A stretch of 64,000 nucleotides of DNA from the NCBI RefSeq assembly GCF_026410405.1, contig NZ_JAPMLN010000002.1, forward strand, positions 126,056 through 190,055. Reading direction: 5' to 3'. The position numbers were made by a program, and so were the translations under genes. Below are positions 23,879-32,437 of the stretch, one piece after another (within the stretch, counting starts at the first letter, position 1; every line of letters begins with the position of its first letter). The notes under the pieces are model-generated. The model saw only the letters and a list, made by a program, of their open reading frames with translations. It was not told the DNA's origin and did no database searches. The stretch comes from Marinicella gelatinilytica (GTDB lineage: Bacteria > Pseudomonadota > Gammaproteobacteria > Xanthomonadales > Marinicellaceae).

Positions 23879-24211
23879 TCACACCCGCCAGTCATAAATA
23901 ACCAACCCAATCTTTTGGGCGTGTTTAAACATATTCTCGGTGCCTTTGCCGCCGGGGAATAGGGCGACGGCGTCGGCGTAGTCGGCCATGGCCTGGTTGC
24001 GGCGGGGGCCGGCACCGCGGCCGTATTGTTTCCAGTCGGCTTTAAAGACTTTAATGGGGATGCCTTGTTCGGCGGCCCATTGTTCGCCTTCGGCGTCGGC
24101 GCCTTTGGCACCACCGGAAACGACTTCTGTGATGTTTTCAAGGTTATTTAAGCGTTCGATGTCCTTCAGGGTAAAGCGGTAATCACGACCGCCGGCGATG
24201 ATTAGTTTCAT
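23879..24211 (-). CDS. SLOG-fold protein, YspA/DUF2493 type
   Basis: A 110-residue single-domain protein. Its start MKLIIAGGRDY, the glycine motif VVSGGAKGADAEGEQWA (about residues 31-47) and the RRNQAMADYADAVALFPGG stretch are the signature of the DUF2493/cpYpsA-related SLOG group. SLOG domains bind nucleotide-derived ligands and recur in bacterial conflict systems, phages and islands. The single-domain form here gives no effector. It is followed by the yefM/yoeB module on the same strand and preceded by the unrecognised 169-residue gene. Confidence 0.85.
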   Translation of the reverse strand: MKLIIAGGRDYRFTLKDIERLNNLENITEVVSGGAKGADAEGEQWAAEQGIPIKVFKADWKQYGRGAGPRRNQAMADYADAVALFPGGKGTENMFKHAQKIGLVIYDWRV

Positions 24212-24353
24212 TTAATTATAGGGTTTTAAAAGGGTATGAAATTGAGAACGTTGATGTTTTTCTCACGTTTTTATTGTATTGAATGGAGATTGCTTTGAAC
24301 AGCATAAATTGGCTGAGAGGAAACTCATTGCGACTTAATTTGTCGCTAAAGCA

Positions 24354-24620
24354 TTAATAATAGTATTTGCATTGTGCGATGATGATTTGATTTTCTTTAA
24401 CCCGATAAACCAATCGGTTTTTTATGTCTATTCGTCTTGACCAGTATGATTTATTACTGTTTGGCCAATCATACTTAAGCGGTTCGGGATCACCAAGACC
24501 TTCATGGGGCGTTCGGCTGATGTTTTTAAAGAGGGTATTTATTCTTTTGAATTTTTTCTTATCCTGCCGTTGCCACTCTAAATAATCTTCCCATGCCTTT
24601 TGGGAAAAGGTCATTTTCAT
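24354..24620 (-). CDS. yoeB: YoeB-family mRNA interferase toxin
   Basis: An 88-residue RelE-superfamily toxin that cleaves mRNA in the ribosomal A site. It matches YoeB throughout: FSQKAWEDYLEWQRQDKK, ISRTPHEGLGDPEPLKYD, and the catalytic end YWSRRIDIKNRLVYRV with CKYYY (family CRYHY). Compared with E. coli YoeB (84 residues) it has a few extra residues (WPNSNKSY) before the SRRI strand. It overlaps the yefM 3' end by 4 bp. It seems intact, unlike hicA and higB in the same window. Confidence 0.93.
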   Translation of the reverse strand: MKMTFSQKAWEDYLEWQRQDKKKFKRINTLFKNISRTPHEGLGDPEPLKYDWPNSNKSYWSRRIDIKNRLVYRVKENQIIIAQCKYYY

Positions 24621-24877
24621 GAATCCAGATTATTTAAATCAACATCAACAACCTTGCCAGATTCAATTTCCGCAATCGACTCATTCAAGTTTTGGGCATT
24701 TTTAGGACTGGCCATAAGATAAATTGTTTCTTGCATGGCATGAAAATCATCCAAACCAATCAAAACCGCAGAAGCACCTTTTTGACGGGTAATCAAAACA
24801 GGCGAGCAGTCCTCGTTAACACGATCCAAATATTCTGCCATCGATTTTCGAAAGGATGAGTAATTAATAGAGTCCAT
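24617..24877 (-). CDS. yefM: YefM/Phd-family antitoxin
   Basis: An 86-residue antitoxin: N-terminal Phd/YefM DNA-binding and dimerisation domain (INYSSFRKSMAEYLDRVNED, then VLITRQKGASAVLIGLDDFHAMQET) and a disordered acidic tail (SIAEIESGKVVDVDLNNLDS) that wraps YoeB. Start MDSINYS at 24877 is chosen as the family's usual N-terminus; a Met four residues upstream is possible. The toxin gene overlaps its stop. A near-consensus promoter lies just upstream. Confidence 0.92.
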   Translation of the reverse strand: MDSINYSSFRKSMAEYLDRVNEDCSPVLITRQKGASAVLIGLDDFHAMQETIYLMASPKNAQNLNESIAEIESGKVVDVDLNNLDS

Positions 24878-24900
24878 ACTGGGTTCCACAAATAAATATC

Positions 24901-24928
24901 ATTGTACTTACTTCTGTACTCTTGTCAA
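24901..24928 (-). promoter_or_regulatory. yefM-yoeB promoter
   Basis: On the minus strand, consensus TTGACA (24928-24923) and TACAAT (24906-24901) are spaced 16 bp. Repeated GTAC steps in the spacer (GAGTACAGAAGTAAGTAC) may be the YefM/YoeB site, as the E. coli system also uses TGTACA-like elements. Confidence 0.6.
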
Positions 24929-24935
24929 GTTCGCT

Positions 24936-25475
24936 TTATTTAAGCAAGTTTGAGATTTGTTTAAATTTTGGGTGTTCGGCGGTTTGCATCAGCTCGAATA
25001 AAATCATTTCGGTGGAGGTTTTGATGGCACCGGCGTCTTTCATGCGTTCTAAGCCCAGTTGCTTATTGGTTGGTGTACGTGAGGATATCGCATCCTGATT
25101 AATGGCCACTTGATAGCCTTCGCTTATCATGCCCAAAACGGTTTGGTACACACAAACATGGGACTCGATACCGGTGACAATGACCTGGTTACGGTCGCTG
25201 TCTTTCAGTGCCTTCAACACGTCATCATTCCCACAACCACTGAAAGTGATTTTCTCGATGGCCTGATGGCCGGTCAGGTTATCTTTAATGGCAGCCACGG
25301 TGGTGCCTAAGCCTTTCGGGTATTGTTCCATCCAGATAATCGGCATGTCCAAAATTTCAGCCGCTTTTATCATGATGTTAATCTCCTTAATTAAATCATC
25401 GGCACCATGAATTAAACTGGCTAAGCGGCCCTGGACATCGATAATCATCAGTGCGCTGTTTTCAGGTTTAAACAT
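24936..25475 (-). CDS. Isochorismatase-like cysteine hydrolase
   Basis: A 179-residue protein of the YcaC/nicotinamidase superfamily. The likely catalytic triad is D13 (ALMIIDVQGR), a lysine around residue 82 and the nucleophile Cys in VTGIESHVCVYQTV, with the cis-peptide pattern of the family. YcaC-like members hydrolyse small amides or are of unknown substrate; the sequence does not decide. It begins 1 bp after the SPOR gene, so it is probably the last gene of aroK-aroB-SPOR. This position holds dam in enterobacteria. Confidence 0.82.
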   Translation of the reverse strand: MFKPENSALMIIDVQGRLASLIHGADDLIKEINIMIKAAEILDMPIIWMEQYPKGLGTTVAAIKDNLTGHQAIEKITFSGCGNDDVLKALKDSDRNQVIVTGIESHVCVYQTVLGMISEGYQVAINQDAISSRTPTNKQLGLERMKDAGAIKTSTEMILFELMQTAEHPKFKQISNLLK

Positions 25476-25476
25476 T

Positions 25477-26199
25477 TTATTCTCCTGCTAAGGATGACAA
25501 GGGTCGTAACCAGGCATCGCTCGCTAAGTTTTCGGGTAAATTATTTCGGGCTCTGTCAGCATCATCACGACTGGGGTAATGACCATAAATCACCACCCAC
25601 CAAGGTGCGCCGTTAACCCGAGTTTCGATAATTCGGTAATCCCGATCGTTTAATTTTTGTTGCTGAACAAAAGCATCCAGGTTTTGTTGATTGGCGACGC
25701 CGACAATTTGGATGGTCCAATGGTTCGGATAGCGTTGAAACCAGTTATCACCGGCATAATCCGGCTTTGCTTGCTGTTCTTCAGTCTGTTGTGTTTTTGT
25801 TACCGTCTGTTGCGGTTCAGGTGTATTGGTGGCTTGTGGCGATTGTTCGGTGATAACATCGTCCGGTGTTTCAGTCATCAGGTTAACGACGGGTTGTTCC
25901 GGCGCAGTGTCGGTGATTGATTCAACGCCTGGCGGCGGATCAAGTGGATTTAGAGGACTGTCTTCGGTAAGCGATTCGGCTTCATCGCCATCTGATTCGG
26001 CTTTTATTTGTTCAATGGTCGCGGTTGGTTTTTCGCTGCCCTTTGGCGTACAAACCCAACGGTCTTGTGCGGCATAGCAGACCACTTCGGTGCGTTCACT
26101 GTCAGACACGTCACTGTCCGGAACTGGTAAATTCTGCGCCATGACATCGGTTGTTATCAACAAAGCGATGACCGTCAATGCGTATCTTTTAAGAATCAT
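25477..26199 (-). CDS. SPOR-domain protein in the damX position
   Basis: A 240-residue exported protein. It has a signal peptide (MILKRYALTVIALLITTDVMAQ), a long low-complexity acidic/Pro/Thr linker (about residues 60-160) and a C-terminal SPOR domain (about 165-235: HWTIQIVGVANQQNLDAFV, YRIIETRVNGAPWWVVIYGHY). SPOR domains bind denuded glycan strands at the division septum. The gene follows aroB with an 11-bp overlap, as damX does in enterobacteria. Unlike DamX it has no N-terminal transmembrane anchor but appears to be released into the periplasm. The chosen start has an AGGAG site just upstream. Confidence 0.8.
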   Translation of the reverse strand: MILKRYALTVIALLITTDVMAQNLPVPDSDVSDSERTEVVCYAAQDRWVCTPKGSEKPTATIEQIKAESDGDEAESLTEDSPLNPLDPPPGVESITDTAPEQPVVNLMTETPDDVITEQSPQATNTPEPQQTVTKTQQTEEQQAKPDYAGDNWFQRYPNHWTIQIVGVANQQNLDAFVQQQKLNDRDYRIIETRVNGAPWWVVIYGHYPSRDDADRARNNLPENLASDAWLRPLSSLAGE

Positions 26200-27280
26200 G
26201 GCTATCTCCTTCACTGCATGCACGGATGGTTTCAATGATAACTTTTTCTGCAATATCATTGGCCACAAAAGCACGGCCCATGCCACGCATCAGAATTAAG
26301 CGGTGTTGTCCTGATTGTACTTTTTTATCTAATCGCATGGCATTCAGTAACTGTTCCGGTGAATAATTGTTAGGCAGTAAATGAGGTAAATCAAAGGCTT
26401 CAATTAATTCAACAAATTGCGCTTTTAATTCGGGTTCAGCATGGCCTAAACGCACCGATAAATCGGCGGCCATCACCAGTCCTAAAGCCACGGCCTCTCC
26501 ATGTAAATAGCGGTAATCACTGACATTTTCAATGGCATGGCCAAAAGTGTGGCCCAAATTCAGTAAAGCGCGCACGCCCTGCTCTTTTTCATCATCGCGA
26601 ACAATCTCGGCTTTAAAACGGCAACAGGCACTGATTAAATGCTGTAAGGCGTCTTTATTCTGTTGTTTAATTGCCATGCGATTATCGTGTAGCCAGGTAA
26701 AAAATTCAGGCTGATTGATGCCGGCGTATTTAATGGCTTCGCCAATGCCGGCATTGAATTCTCGCGCCGGTAAGGTTTGAAGGGTGGCGATATTAATCAG
26801 TACCGCCCGGGGTTGATGAAACGCGCCGATGAGGTTTTTACCGGCGGCATGGTTAACGCCGGTTTTCCCACCTACGGAGGCATCAATTTGTGCCAGTAAG
26901 CTGGTGGGTACTTGCACAAAATCCACGCCACGCATCCAGCTGGCAGCGGCAAAACCGGTGATGTCACAGACAATGCCACCACCGACAGCGACCAATACAT
27001 CGCTGCGATTAAAGCCATGCGCCGCCAATGCGTTCAGTATTTTTTGCCAGCTGTGGGTGTTTTTGTGATTTTCACCGGCTGCAATGACACACTCATGGAC
27101 TTCAAAACCATCTAATTCAGTGCGTAAGGGTTCAAGGTATAAGGGTGCCACATGTTCATCGCTGACCAACATCACTTTTTGAGCGGTGAGTCGTGATCGA
27201 ATTTCCGCCAGATTAAAGGCTTCTTGATCGATGATAATCGGGTATTGTTTTCCGGGAATATCCAGACTGAGTTTTTGCAT
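26189..27280 (-). CDS. aroB: 3-dehydroquinate synthase
   Basis: A 363-residue NAD-dependent, metal-dependent enzyme converting DAHP to 3-dehydroquinate, step two of the shikimate pathway. Recognisable parts are VAVGGGIVCDITGFAAASWMRG, the metal/substrate site PTSLLAQIDASVGGKTGVN, the NLGHTFGHAIE zinc-ligand motif and the C-terminal DKKVQSGQHRLILMRGMG. Length matches E. coli AroB (362). It lies 4 bp downstream of aroK and overlaps the SPOR gene. Confidence 0.97.
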   Translation of the reverse strand: MQKLSLDIPGKQYPIIIDQEAFNLAEIRSRLTAQKVMLVSDEHVAPLYLEPLRTELDGFEVHECVIAAGENHKNTHSWQKILNALAAHGFNRSDVLVAVGGGIVCDITGFAAASWMRGVDFVQVPTSLLAQIDASVGGKTGVNHAAGKNLIGAFHQPRAVLINIATLQTLPAREFNAGIGEAIKYAGINQPEFFTWLHDNRMAIKQQNKDALQHLISACCRFKAEIVRDDEKEQGVRALLNLGHTFGHAIENVSDYRYLHGEAVALGLVMAADLSVRLGHAEPELKAQFVELIEAFDLPHLLPNNYSPEQLLNAMRLDKKVQSGQHRLILMRGMGRAFVANDIAEKVIIETIRACSEGDSHDS

Positions 27281-27284
27281 GACG

Positions 27285-27815
27285 TTATTGTTCTTTGGTG
27301 AGGTAGTCGGCTATTTTCTGCGCCATGCCATAAGCACTGTTACGGCCACTGGCAAAGGATAAATCGGCCACCGATTCATACCAGGGATTACGTTCTTTCG
27401 CCAGTTTCATTAATCGTTCACGACGTCCTGTGCCTTGTAAAAGTGGTCGTTGCTTATCGCGCTTCAGGCGCTTTAACTGGTGTTTAACAGCGGTTTTTAA
27501 ATACACCACGGTGTGATCGGTTTCCTGTAACAACCGACGACTCGCTTCAGTCACCACCACCCCGCCGCCAGTGGCAATAATACAATTTTCGCGCTGCAAT
27601 AACTCCGCCAGCATGGCCGTTTCACGAACCCTAAACCCCGCTTCTTTTTCGATTTCGAAAATCAAATTAACTGATACGCCGGTGCGCTTTTCCAGTTCTT
27701 GATCCACATCACAAAAGGTTTTGCCTAAGCGCATCGCGAGTTGTTTACCCACTGTTGTTTTGCCGGCACCCATGGGGCCGATGAGTATGATGTTGGCGTT
27801 TTTTGTCAGTGGCAT
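27285..27815 (-). CDS. aroK: Shikimate kinase
   Basis: A 176-residue P-loop kinase that phosphorylates shikimate at the 3-OH. The Walker A GPMGAGKTTVGKQLA (13-27), the shikimate site GFRVRETAML with CDVDQELEKRTG, GGGVV, and the LID arginine region KRDKQRPLLQG are all present. It is first in the aroK-aroB-SPOR operon. The upstream 75-bp gap contains TGACATG/CATGTCA (27875-27893), an inverted repeat at the end of hutF that may terminate one of the operons. Confidence 0.96.
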   Translation of the reverse strand: MPLTKNANIILIGPMGAGKTTVGKQLAMRLGKTFCDVDQELEKRTGVSVNLIFEIEKEAGFRVRETAMLAELLQRENCIIATGGGVVVTEASRRLLQETDHTVVYLKTAVKHQLKRLKRDKQRPLLQGTGRRERLMKLAKERNPWYESVADLSFASGRNSAYGMAQKIADYLTKEQ

Positions 27816-27890
27816 AATCCGTGGCGTTTGGTTTGCGACATTGTAGCATGGTGATTGTTGTCATTTTCTGAATTTGACATGAAATCCATG

Positions 27891-29147
27891 TCAGTCTATG
27901 CGCTCAATACCAACATCATCGGCAAAAACCAAGCGATCCAATAAAATTTCGGCGTGGTCCCGACTTTGATCAGCCTGATTGATTGATTTTAAGGCCAAAA
28001 ATGCCGGCATATGACCTTTGACAATACCTGCAACCTTCTGACCGCTGGCTTGCACACCACCGGCCACCGCTTGTTGCCATAACCAACTGCCGGCATGGGC
28101 TTGTGATTGATCGCTACACACCACCCGTTTGCGCAGGGATAAACGTTGCGAATACGCCAGCATTTGTAATTCTTCGGCGGGGTTTATTTTGACATTGCTG
28201 TCCGAGCCGATGGCCCAGCGACCGCGGTTGTTTTTATAGTTTTCTAGAGGAAAAATACCGTCACCCAGATTAGCTTCTGTCAGAGGACATAATCCGGCAA
28301 TGGCACCTGATTGGGCCAGGTCTTTGCTTTCTTGTTCAGTGAGATGGGTGGCATGAATCAGACACCAGTGTTCATTAACCTCGAAATTATCAAGTAACCA
28401 GGCAACAGGTGTCTGGCCGTAAAGTGCCCTACATTGATCCACTTCGGCGGTTTGTTCGGCAATGTGAATATGCACCGGAGCCTCTTTCGGTAAGGCATCC
28501 AATAATCGGCGCATTTGTTCAGGACTGACCGCGCGTAGGGAGTGAAAACAGATACCCAGTCGCTGTTGGGGCTTTATTTGCTTCTCTAAATGCGCATACA
28601 ATTGCAGGTACTCATCAACAGTTAACGCAAAACGTTGCTGTTCTTCAAGCAAAGGCTGTTCACCAAATCCGGAATAACTGTATAGCACCGGCAATAAAGT
28701 GATGGGCAAACCGACGTCATCGGCGGCTTGTAAAATGGCTTCGGCTTGAGCATGGGTGTTGTTTGGGTCGTTCAAATCACGGTGTACATAATGAAATTCA
28801 CAGACATTGGCATAACCGCGATCTTTCATGGTTTGAAATGTGCTTTTTGCGATGTCATAAAAAGCATTCACATCCATGGCATTGGCGAGTTTATACATCA
28901 ATTCACGCCACGACCAAAAATCATCATCCTCACGCAATCGGTATTCGCTGCAACCGGCCATGGCGCGTTGGAATACGTGGCTGTGAATATTGGGAACTGC
29001 CGGAATCACCACCGACGCTTTTTTATCACCCGGTTCAGCACTAACGTCACAATCAACGGATTGAATCAGATCATTTTCTACCACCACCCGGACATTTTTG
29101 GCCCAGCCCTTGGGTATTAAAGCCTGATGAAAAAAATAGTTTGTCAT
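27891..29147 (-). CDS. hutF: Formimidoylglutamate deiminase
   Basis: A 418-residue amidohydrolase that converts N-formimino-glutamate to N-formyl-glutamate and ammonia in the five-step histidine pathway used by Pseudomonas-type bacteria. Metal ligands include H55 and H57 in PNIHSHVFQRAM, a His in VHIHIAEQT, and the LIHATHLTEQE segment; the aspartate lies in IGSDSNVKINPAEEL. The family motif YRLREDDDFWSWRELMY is present. It is shorter than the common ~450 residues but no conserved block is missing. It is divergent from hutI across 47 bp; hutH, hutU and hutG are not in the window. Confidence 0.93.
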   Translation of the reverse strand: MTNYFFHQALIPKGWAKNVRVVVENDLIQSVDCDVSAEPGDKKASVVIPAVPNIHSHVFQRAMAGCSEYRLREDDDFWSWRELMYKLANAMDVNAFYDIAKSTFQTMKDRGYANVCEFHYVHRDLNDPNNTHAQAEAILQAADDVGLPITLLPVLYSYSGFGEQPLLEEQQRFALTVDEYLQLYAHLEKQIKPQQRLGICFHSLRAVSPEQMRRLLDALPKEAPVHIHIAEQTAEVDQCRALYGQTPVAWLLDNFEVNEHWCLIHATHLTEQESKDLAQSGAIAGLCPLTEANLGDGIFPLENYKNNRGRWAIGSDSNVKINPAEELQMLAYSQRLSLRKRVVCSDQSQAHAGSWLWQQAVAGGVQASGQKVAGIVKGHMPAFLALKSINQADQSRDHAEILLDRLVFADDVGIERID

Positions 29148-29194
29148 TGGTTATAATGTGATTTTCAATACATTCATTGTCAAATAGAACCGCC

Positions 29195-30403
29195 ATGAAC
29201 TCAACGAAAAAATGCGACCTTTTAATTAAACACGCCACCATCGCCACCTGTAGTGACTTACAAGCAGTGGATGAATTACTGGAAGATGCCGCAGTGGCCA
29301 TCAGCGATGGCGTGATCCAATGGATTGGCAGTTCTGCCCAAAGTGCGCAATTCCAGTGTGAAAATGTGCATGAATTACAAGGCGAGTTATTGACACCGGC
29401 GTTAATTGATTGCCACACACATCTGGTATTTGGTGGTTCGCGTGCCGATGAATTCGCTGCCCGTTTGGCCGGCGTTTCCTATGAAGACATTGCCAAAGCC
29501 GGTGGCGGTATTTTGTCGACCGTGAAAGCCACCCGCGAAGCCAGCTTTAACGATTTGTTAGATGATGCGGTTAGACGCTTAGTTCATTTAAAGTCTCAGG
29601 GCGTGATGACGGTGGAAATTAAATCCGGTTACGGCCTAGATGTGGACAATGAAATTAAAATGCTGAAAGTCGCCCGTGCTGCAGGGGAAGCCACCGGTGT
29701 CGAGGTGAAAACCACCTTACTGGCTGCCCATGCCTTACCGCCGGAATTCAAAGATAACCGCGCCGGTTACATTGATTTAATCTGCAAGGAACTGATTCCC
29801 AAAGTCGCCAAAGACAAACTCGCCGATGCCGTGGATGCCTTTTGTGAAGGCATTGGTTTTACACCCGATGAAACCCGCCGGGTATTCGATGCCGCCGCCC
29901 GCTCAGGGCTACCGGTGAAACTACATGCCGATCAGCTCAGTGATCTCGGCGGTGCCGGACTGGTGGCCGAATACAGTGGTTTATCCGCTGATCATGTGGA
30001 ATACACCTCAAACAAAAGCATTCAGGCCATGGCCGACCATGACACTGTGGCGACTTTATTACCTTACGCTTTTTATGCCTTACAAGAAACCCAGAAACCG
30101 CCCATTAAAGCTTTCCGCAAACACGGCGTTGCCATGGCCATCGCCACCGACTGCAACCCCGGCACCGCACCATCAACCAATATCCTGCAATGCCTGCACA
30201 TGGCCTGCACCCAATTCGGCCTGACCATCCCCGAAGCCTGGCTCGGCGTCACCCTCAACGCCGCCAAAGCCTTAGGAATTTCCGACCAAAAAGGCAGCCT
30301 CGAAGTCGGTAAACAAGCGCATCTGGTGCACTGGCAAGCCCATAAACCGTCGGATATTGTTTATTGGCAGGGCGAGAATCCGGTTATTGGGGTCTTTGAC
30401 TAA
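29195..30403 (+). CDS. hutI: Imidazolonepropionase
   Basis: A 402-residue amidohydrolase hydrolysing imidazolone-5-propionate to N-formimino-glutamate, the substrate of HutF. It shows the zinc motif DCHTHLVFGGSRADEF, KSGYGLD, TLLAAHALPPEF, KLHADQLSDLGGAGLVAE and TDCNPGTAP with the metal-binding Asp. ATG at 29195 is preferred; an upstream in-frame TTG at 29177 adds six residues without support. The divergent pair hutF/hutI shares a short promoter region with a TATAAT at 29152-29157. I saw no clear HutC operator in it. Confidence 0.95.
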   Translation: MNSTKKCDLLIKHATIATCSDLQAVDELLEDAAVAISDGVIQWIGSSAQSAQFQCENVHELQGELLTPALIDCHTHLVFGGSRADEFAARLAGVSYEDIAKAGGGILSTVKATREASFNDLLDDAVRRLVHLKSQGVMTVEIKSGYGLDVDNEIKMLKVARAAGEATGVEVKTTLLAAHALPPEFKDNRAGYIDLICKELIPKVAKDKLADAVDAFCEGIGFTPDETRRVFDAAARSGLPVKLHADQLSDLGGAGLVAEYSGLSADHVEYTSNKSIQAMADHDTVATLLPYAFYALQETQKPPIKAFRKHGVAMAIATDCNPGTAPSTNILQCLHMACTQFGLTIPEAWLGVTLNAAKALGISDQKGSLEVGKQAHLVHWQAHKPSDIVYWQGENPVIGVFD

Positions 30404-30446
30404 CTGCACAGCGCAAGAATTTATTGTCTTGTTTATGGGGCGTTCT

Positions 30447-30995
30447 TTAAGGCTTTTCTGCGTTTAGTGTGCCTTGAACATAATCAATCTTCGGCGAACG
30501 AAATCCCATGGCCAACCAGGCAAATAAAAGTTTAGCGTAAAAAGTAAGGGTATGAGTTTTGGGGTTGGGCACATCATCAGCTAAAACGATGTCTTCTTTT
30601 TTATCTTTGGTCATGGTTCTTAATTCAAGTTTTGGTAAACCATCAGCCGGCCAAAGTACGCCATATAAACTAAGCCAATGGCCTTTTATAAACTCTAGAA
30701 ATAATGGTGTATTACAGCAGGTTGCAATCACGCGACGTGTTTCCGTGTCTTTTGTTAAACGATGTTCTCGCAGATATTTATGACCTTTTATTAAACGCAT
30801 TCGGTCTTTTCGGTAAAGCACAAATCGGGTCGCTGCATATTCATCCAGAACTTCTGGCGCACCGGGCAAAGATTGTAAAAATTCCCCAGCTTGCTGACAT
30901 TCAGTGCAGAGGCATGCGGCACTTAAAATAGGTTGTGCTTGAACCTGTATTGTTACCTGACCACACTGGCAACTTAGCGCTGTGTTATTAGTCAT
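30447..30995 (-). CDS. GFA-family (CENP-V fold) protein
   Basis: A 182-residue protein with the zinc-binding pattern of the glutathione-dependent formaldehyde-activating family: SCQCGQVTIQV near the start, CLCTECQQAG at about 28-37, and CCNTPLF at about 93. Family members include S-hydroxymethylglutathione synthase, but most have unknown substrates, and this one shows no residues that settle it. A C-terminal segment (LTFYAKLLFAWLAMGF) is hydrophobic and may contact the membrane. It is convergent with hutI and divergent from the exported SGNH-like gene. Confidence 0.75.
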   Translation of the reverse strand: MTNNTALSCQCGQVTIQVQAQPILSAACLCTECQQAGEFLQSLPGAPEVLDEYAATRFVLYRKDRMRLIKGHKYLREHRLTKDTETRRVIATCCNTPLFLEFIKGHWLSLYGVLWPADGLPKLELRTMTKDKKEDIVLADDVPNPKTHTLTFYAKLLFAWLAMGFRSPKIDYVQGTLNAEKP

Positions 30996-31154
30996 AAATT
31001 CACCTTGTTTTACATCGTCTCAATTATATCAATCATAATCTGTCGCTCTATTTAAACAGATTATGCATAGTATTTTATGCATTTTGTGAAGTAAGGCGCA
31101 AAATAACACATATTCTAAAAGTGGAAATTTGCTAAAGTAAATTGAATTATATCG

Positions 31155-32276
31155 ATGATGAAAATGATGAATCGAAAATTCATGACTTTTATTCGGCTAT
31201 TATGTTTACTGGCTGTTATCAATACAAGCTGGGCCCAGCAATGGGATGTCATCCACAAAAGTGATTTCGATCCCTTTAAAAACAACGCCTTTATCTCAGG
31301 CCACAGCTTAATGGATAATCCCTATGCGGATTATCTGGAAACGATTAGCACGTCACTGGGCGTGCAGTATCAGTGGAATCAGCAAATCGGTATCGGCTCG
31401 CCGATTCGGGTGAGAACCAGCGGCAATCAATCACCGCCCAATAACTGGCTTGGTTATCATACCGGCAAAAACCGCGATACCTTTGATATGGACGTCATTG
31501 CAGAACTGACCTCACCGGCCACCATCGGCAGCAATGAGTTGTATGACGCACTGCTGATTACCGAACGCCACGATATTCTCGATGTTGTTCGCTGGGAATA
31601 CACCAACAGCTTATTGCATCATTATCATAATCGTTTATTGGTCGGAAATCCTGAAGCTGAAACCTATTTGTATCATTCCTGGCTGGATATTGATCCGAAC
31701 GATCCACAGGATTGGATTGGCTTCGAAACCTTAATGCTCAATGCCTGGGAATGTGTCGCCGTCAAAGTCAATTTAACACTGCAATCGGAAAACAAAACCC
31801 AAGGCATTAATGTTATTCCGGCCGGTTGGGCCTTGGCTAATCTGTTGCAACATATTCTCGATGATGAAGTACCGGGGTTTACCGGTAGCGATGTCCAAAA
31901 AGTGGATGATTTGTTTAGTGACACCGTGCATCTCAATGAATCAGGTATTTATTATCTGGCCGCTTTGAGCTATGCCATTGTCAATATGCGCAGTCCCGAA
32001 GGCGCGACCATTCCGGCATCAATTCAAAATAGCACCGGCGTGGTATTGCAACAACTCGCCTGGCAGTACGCACAACAATACCGAAGTACCTTCAGGCCAA
32101 AAACCATGGCCGGTTGTCAGCAAATTATGGCCGACCAGGTCTGTCCCCGCTACTTTACTTTCACCAATCGACCGGAGCAAACCGCTGCTTGTGTGGATTG
32201 GATGAATGGCACCGGTTTTTCTCCGGCACCGTTTATCTGGCCGGATCCGAATTTAGTTATTTGGCCCGATCCATAA
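31155..32276 (+). CDS. Exported SGNH-hydrolase-like protein
   Basis: A 373-residue protein with a signal peptide ending around NTSWAQ. The opening of the mature part, FISGHSLMDNP (47-56), resembles block I of SGNH hydrolases, and SDTVHLNESGIYYLAAL has a block V-like D256-x-V-H259. In between, LYHSWLDIDPNDP is reminiscent of sequences in uncharacterised SGNH-like secreted proteins. A classical GDS nucleophile is replaced by GHS, so catalysis is uncertain. Three Cys pairs in the last 60 residues suggest disulfides; the end repeats IWPDP twice. Several Met codons cluster at the start (31155-31167) and the exact one is unclear. The giant surface-protein gene follows. Confidence 0.6.
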   Translation: MMKMMNRKFMTFIRLLCLLAVINTSWAQQWDVIHKSDFDPFKNNAFISGHSLMDNPYADYLETISTSLGVQYQWNQQIGIGSPIRVRTSGNQSPPNNWLGYHTGKNRDTFDMDVIAELTSPATIGSNELYDALLITERHDILDVVRWEYTNSLLHHYHNRLLVGNPEAETYLYHSWLDIDPNDPQDWIGFETLMLNAWECVAVKVNLTLQSENKTQGINVIPAGWALANLLQHILDDEVPGFTGSDVQKVDDLFSDTVHLNESGIYYLAALSYAIVNMRSPEGATIPASIQNSTGVVLQQLAWQYAQQYRSTFRPKTMAGCQQIMADQVCPRYFTFTNRPEQTAACVDWMNGTGFSPAPFIWPDPNLVIWPDP

Positions 32277-32437
32277 GCCATTGCTGTCATTAGTGATCTT
32301 GTCATAAAAATTCAAATTTTTTTTGACATCTTTAGAAAACTAAATTATTCTAAAACCTGTTGTCTTTGGGGGGAGGCGCCGATGCAATGTCTTATTAAAC
32401 CCCGATTTTATTGTCCACTGAGACTTTTGGAGTACGT

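Noticed and set aside
29148-29194. HutC operator between hutF and hutI
   Set aside because: No TGTATA-N-TATACA-type palindrome was found in the 47-bp gap.
32339-32437. Possible riboswitch or leader hairpin upstream of the giant surface protein (GGGGGGAGGCGCC / CCCC)
   Set aside because: No known aptamer class fits and the pairing is short; not enough to call.
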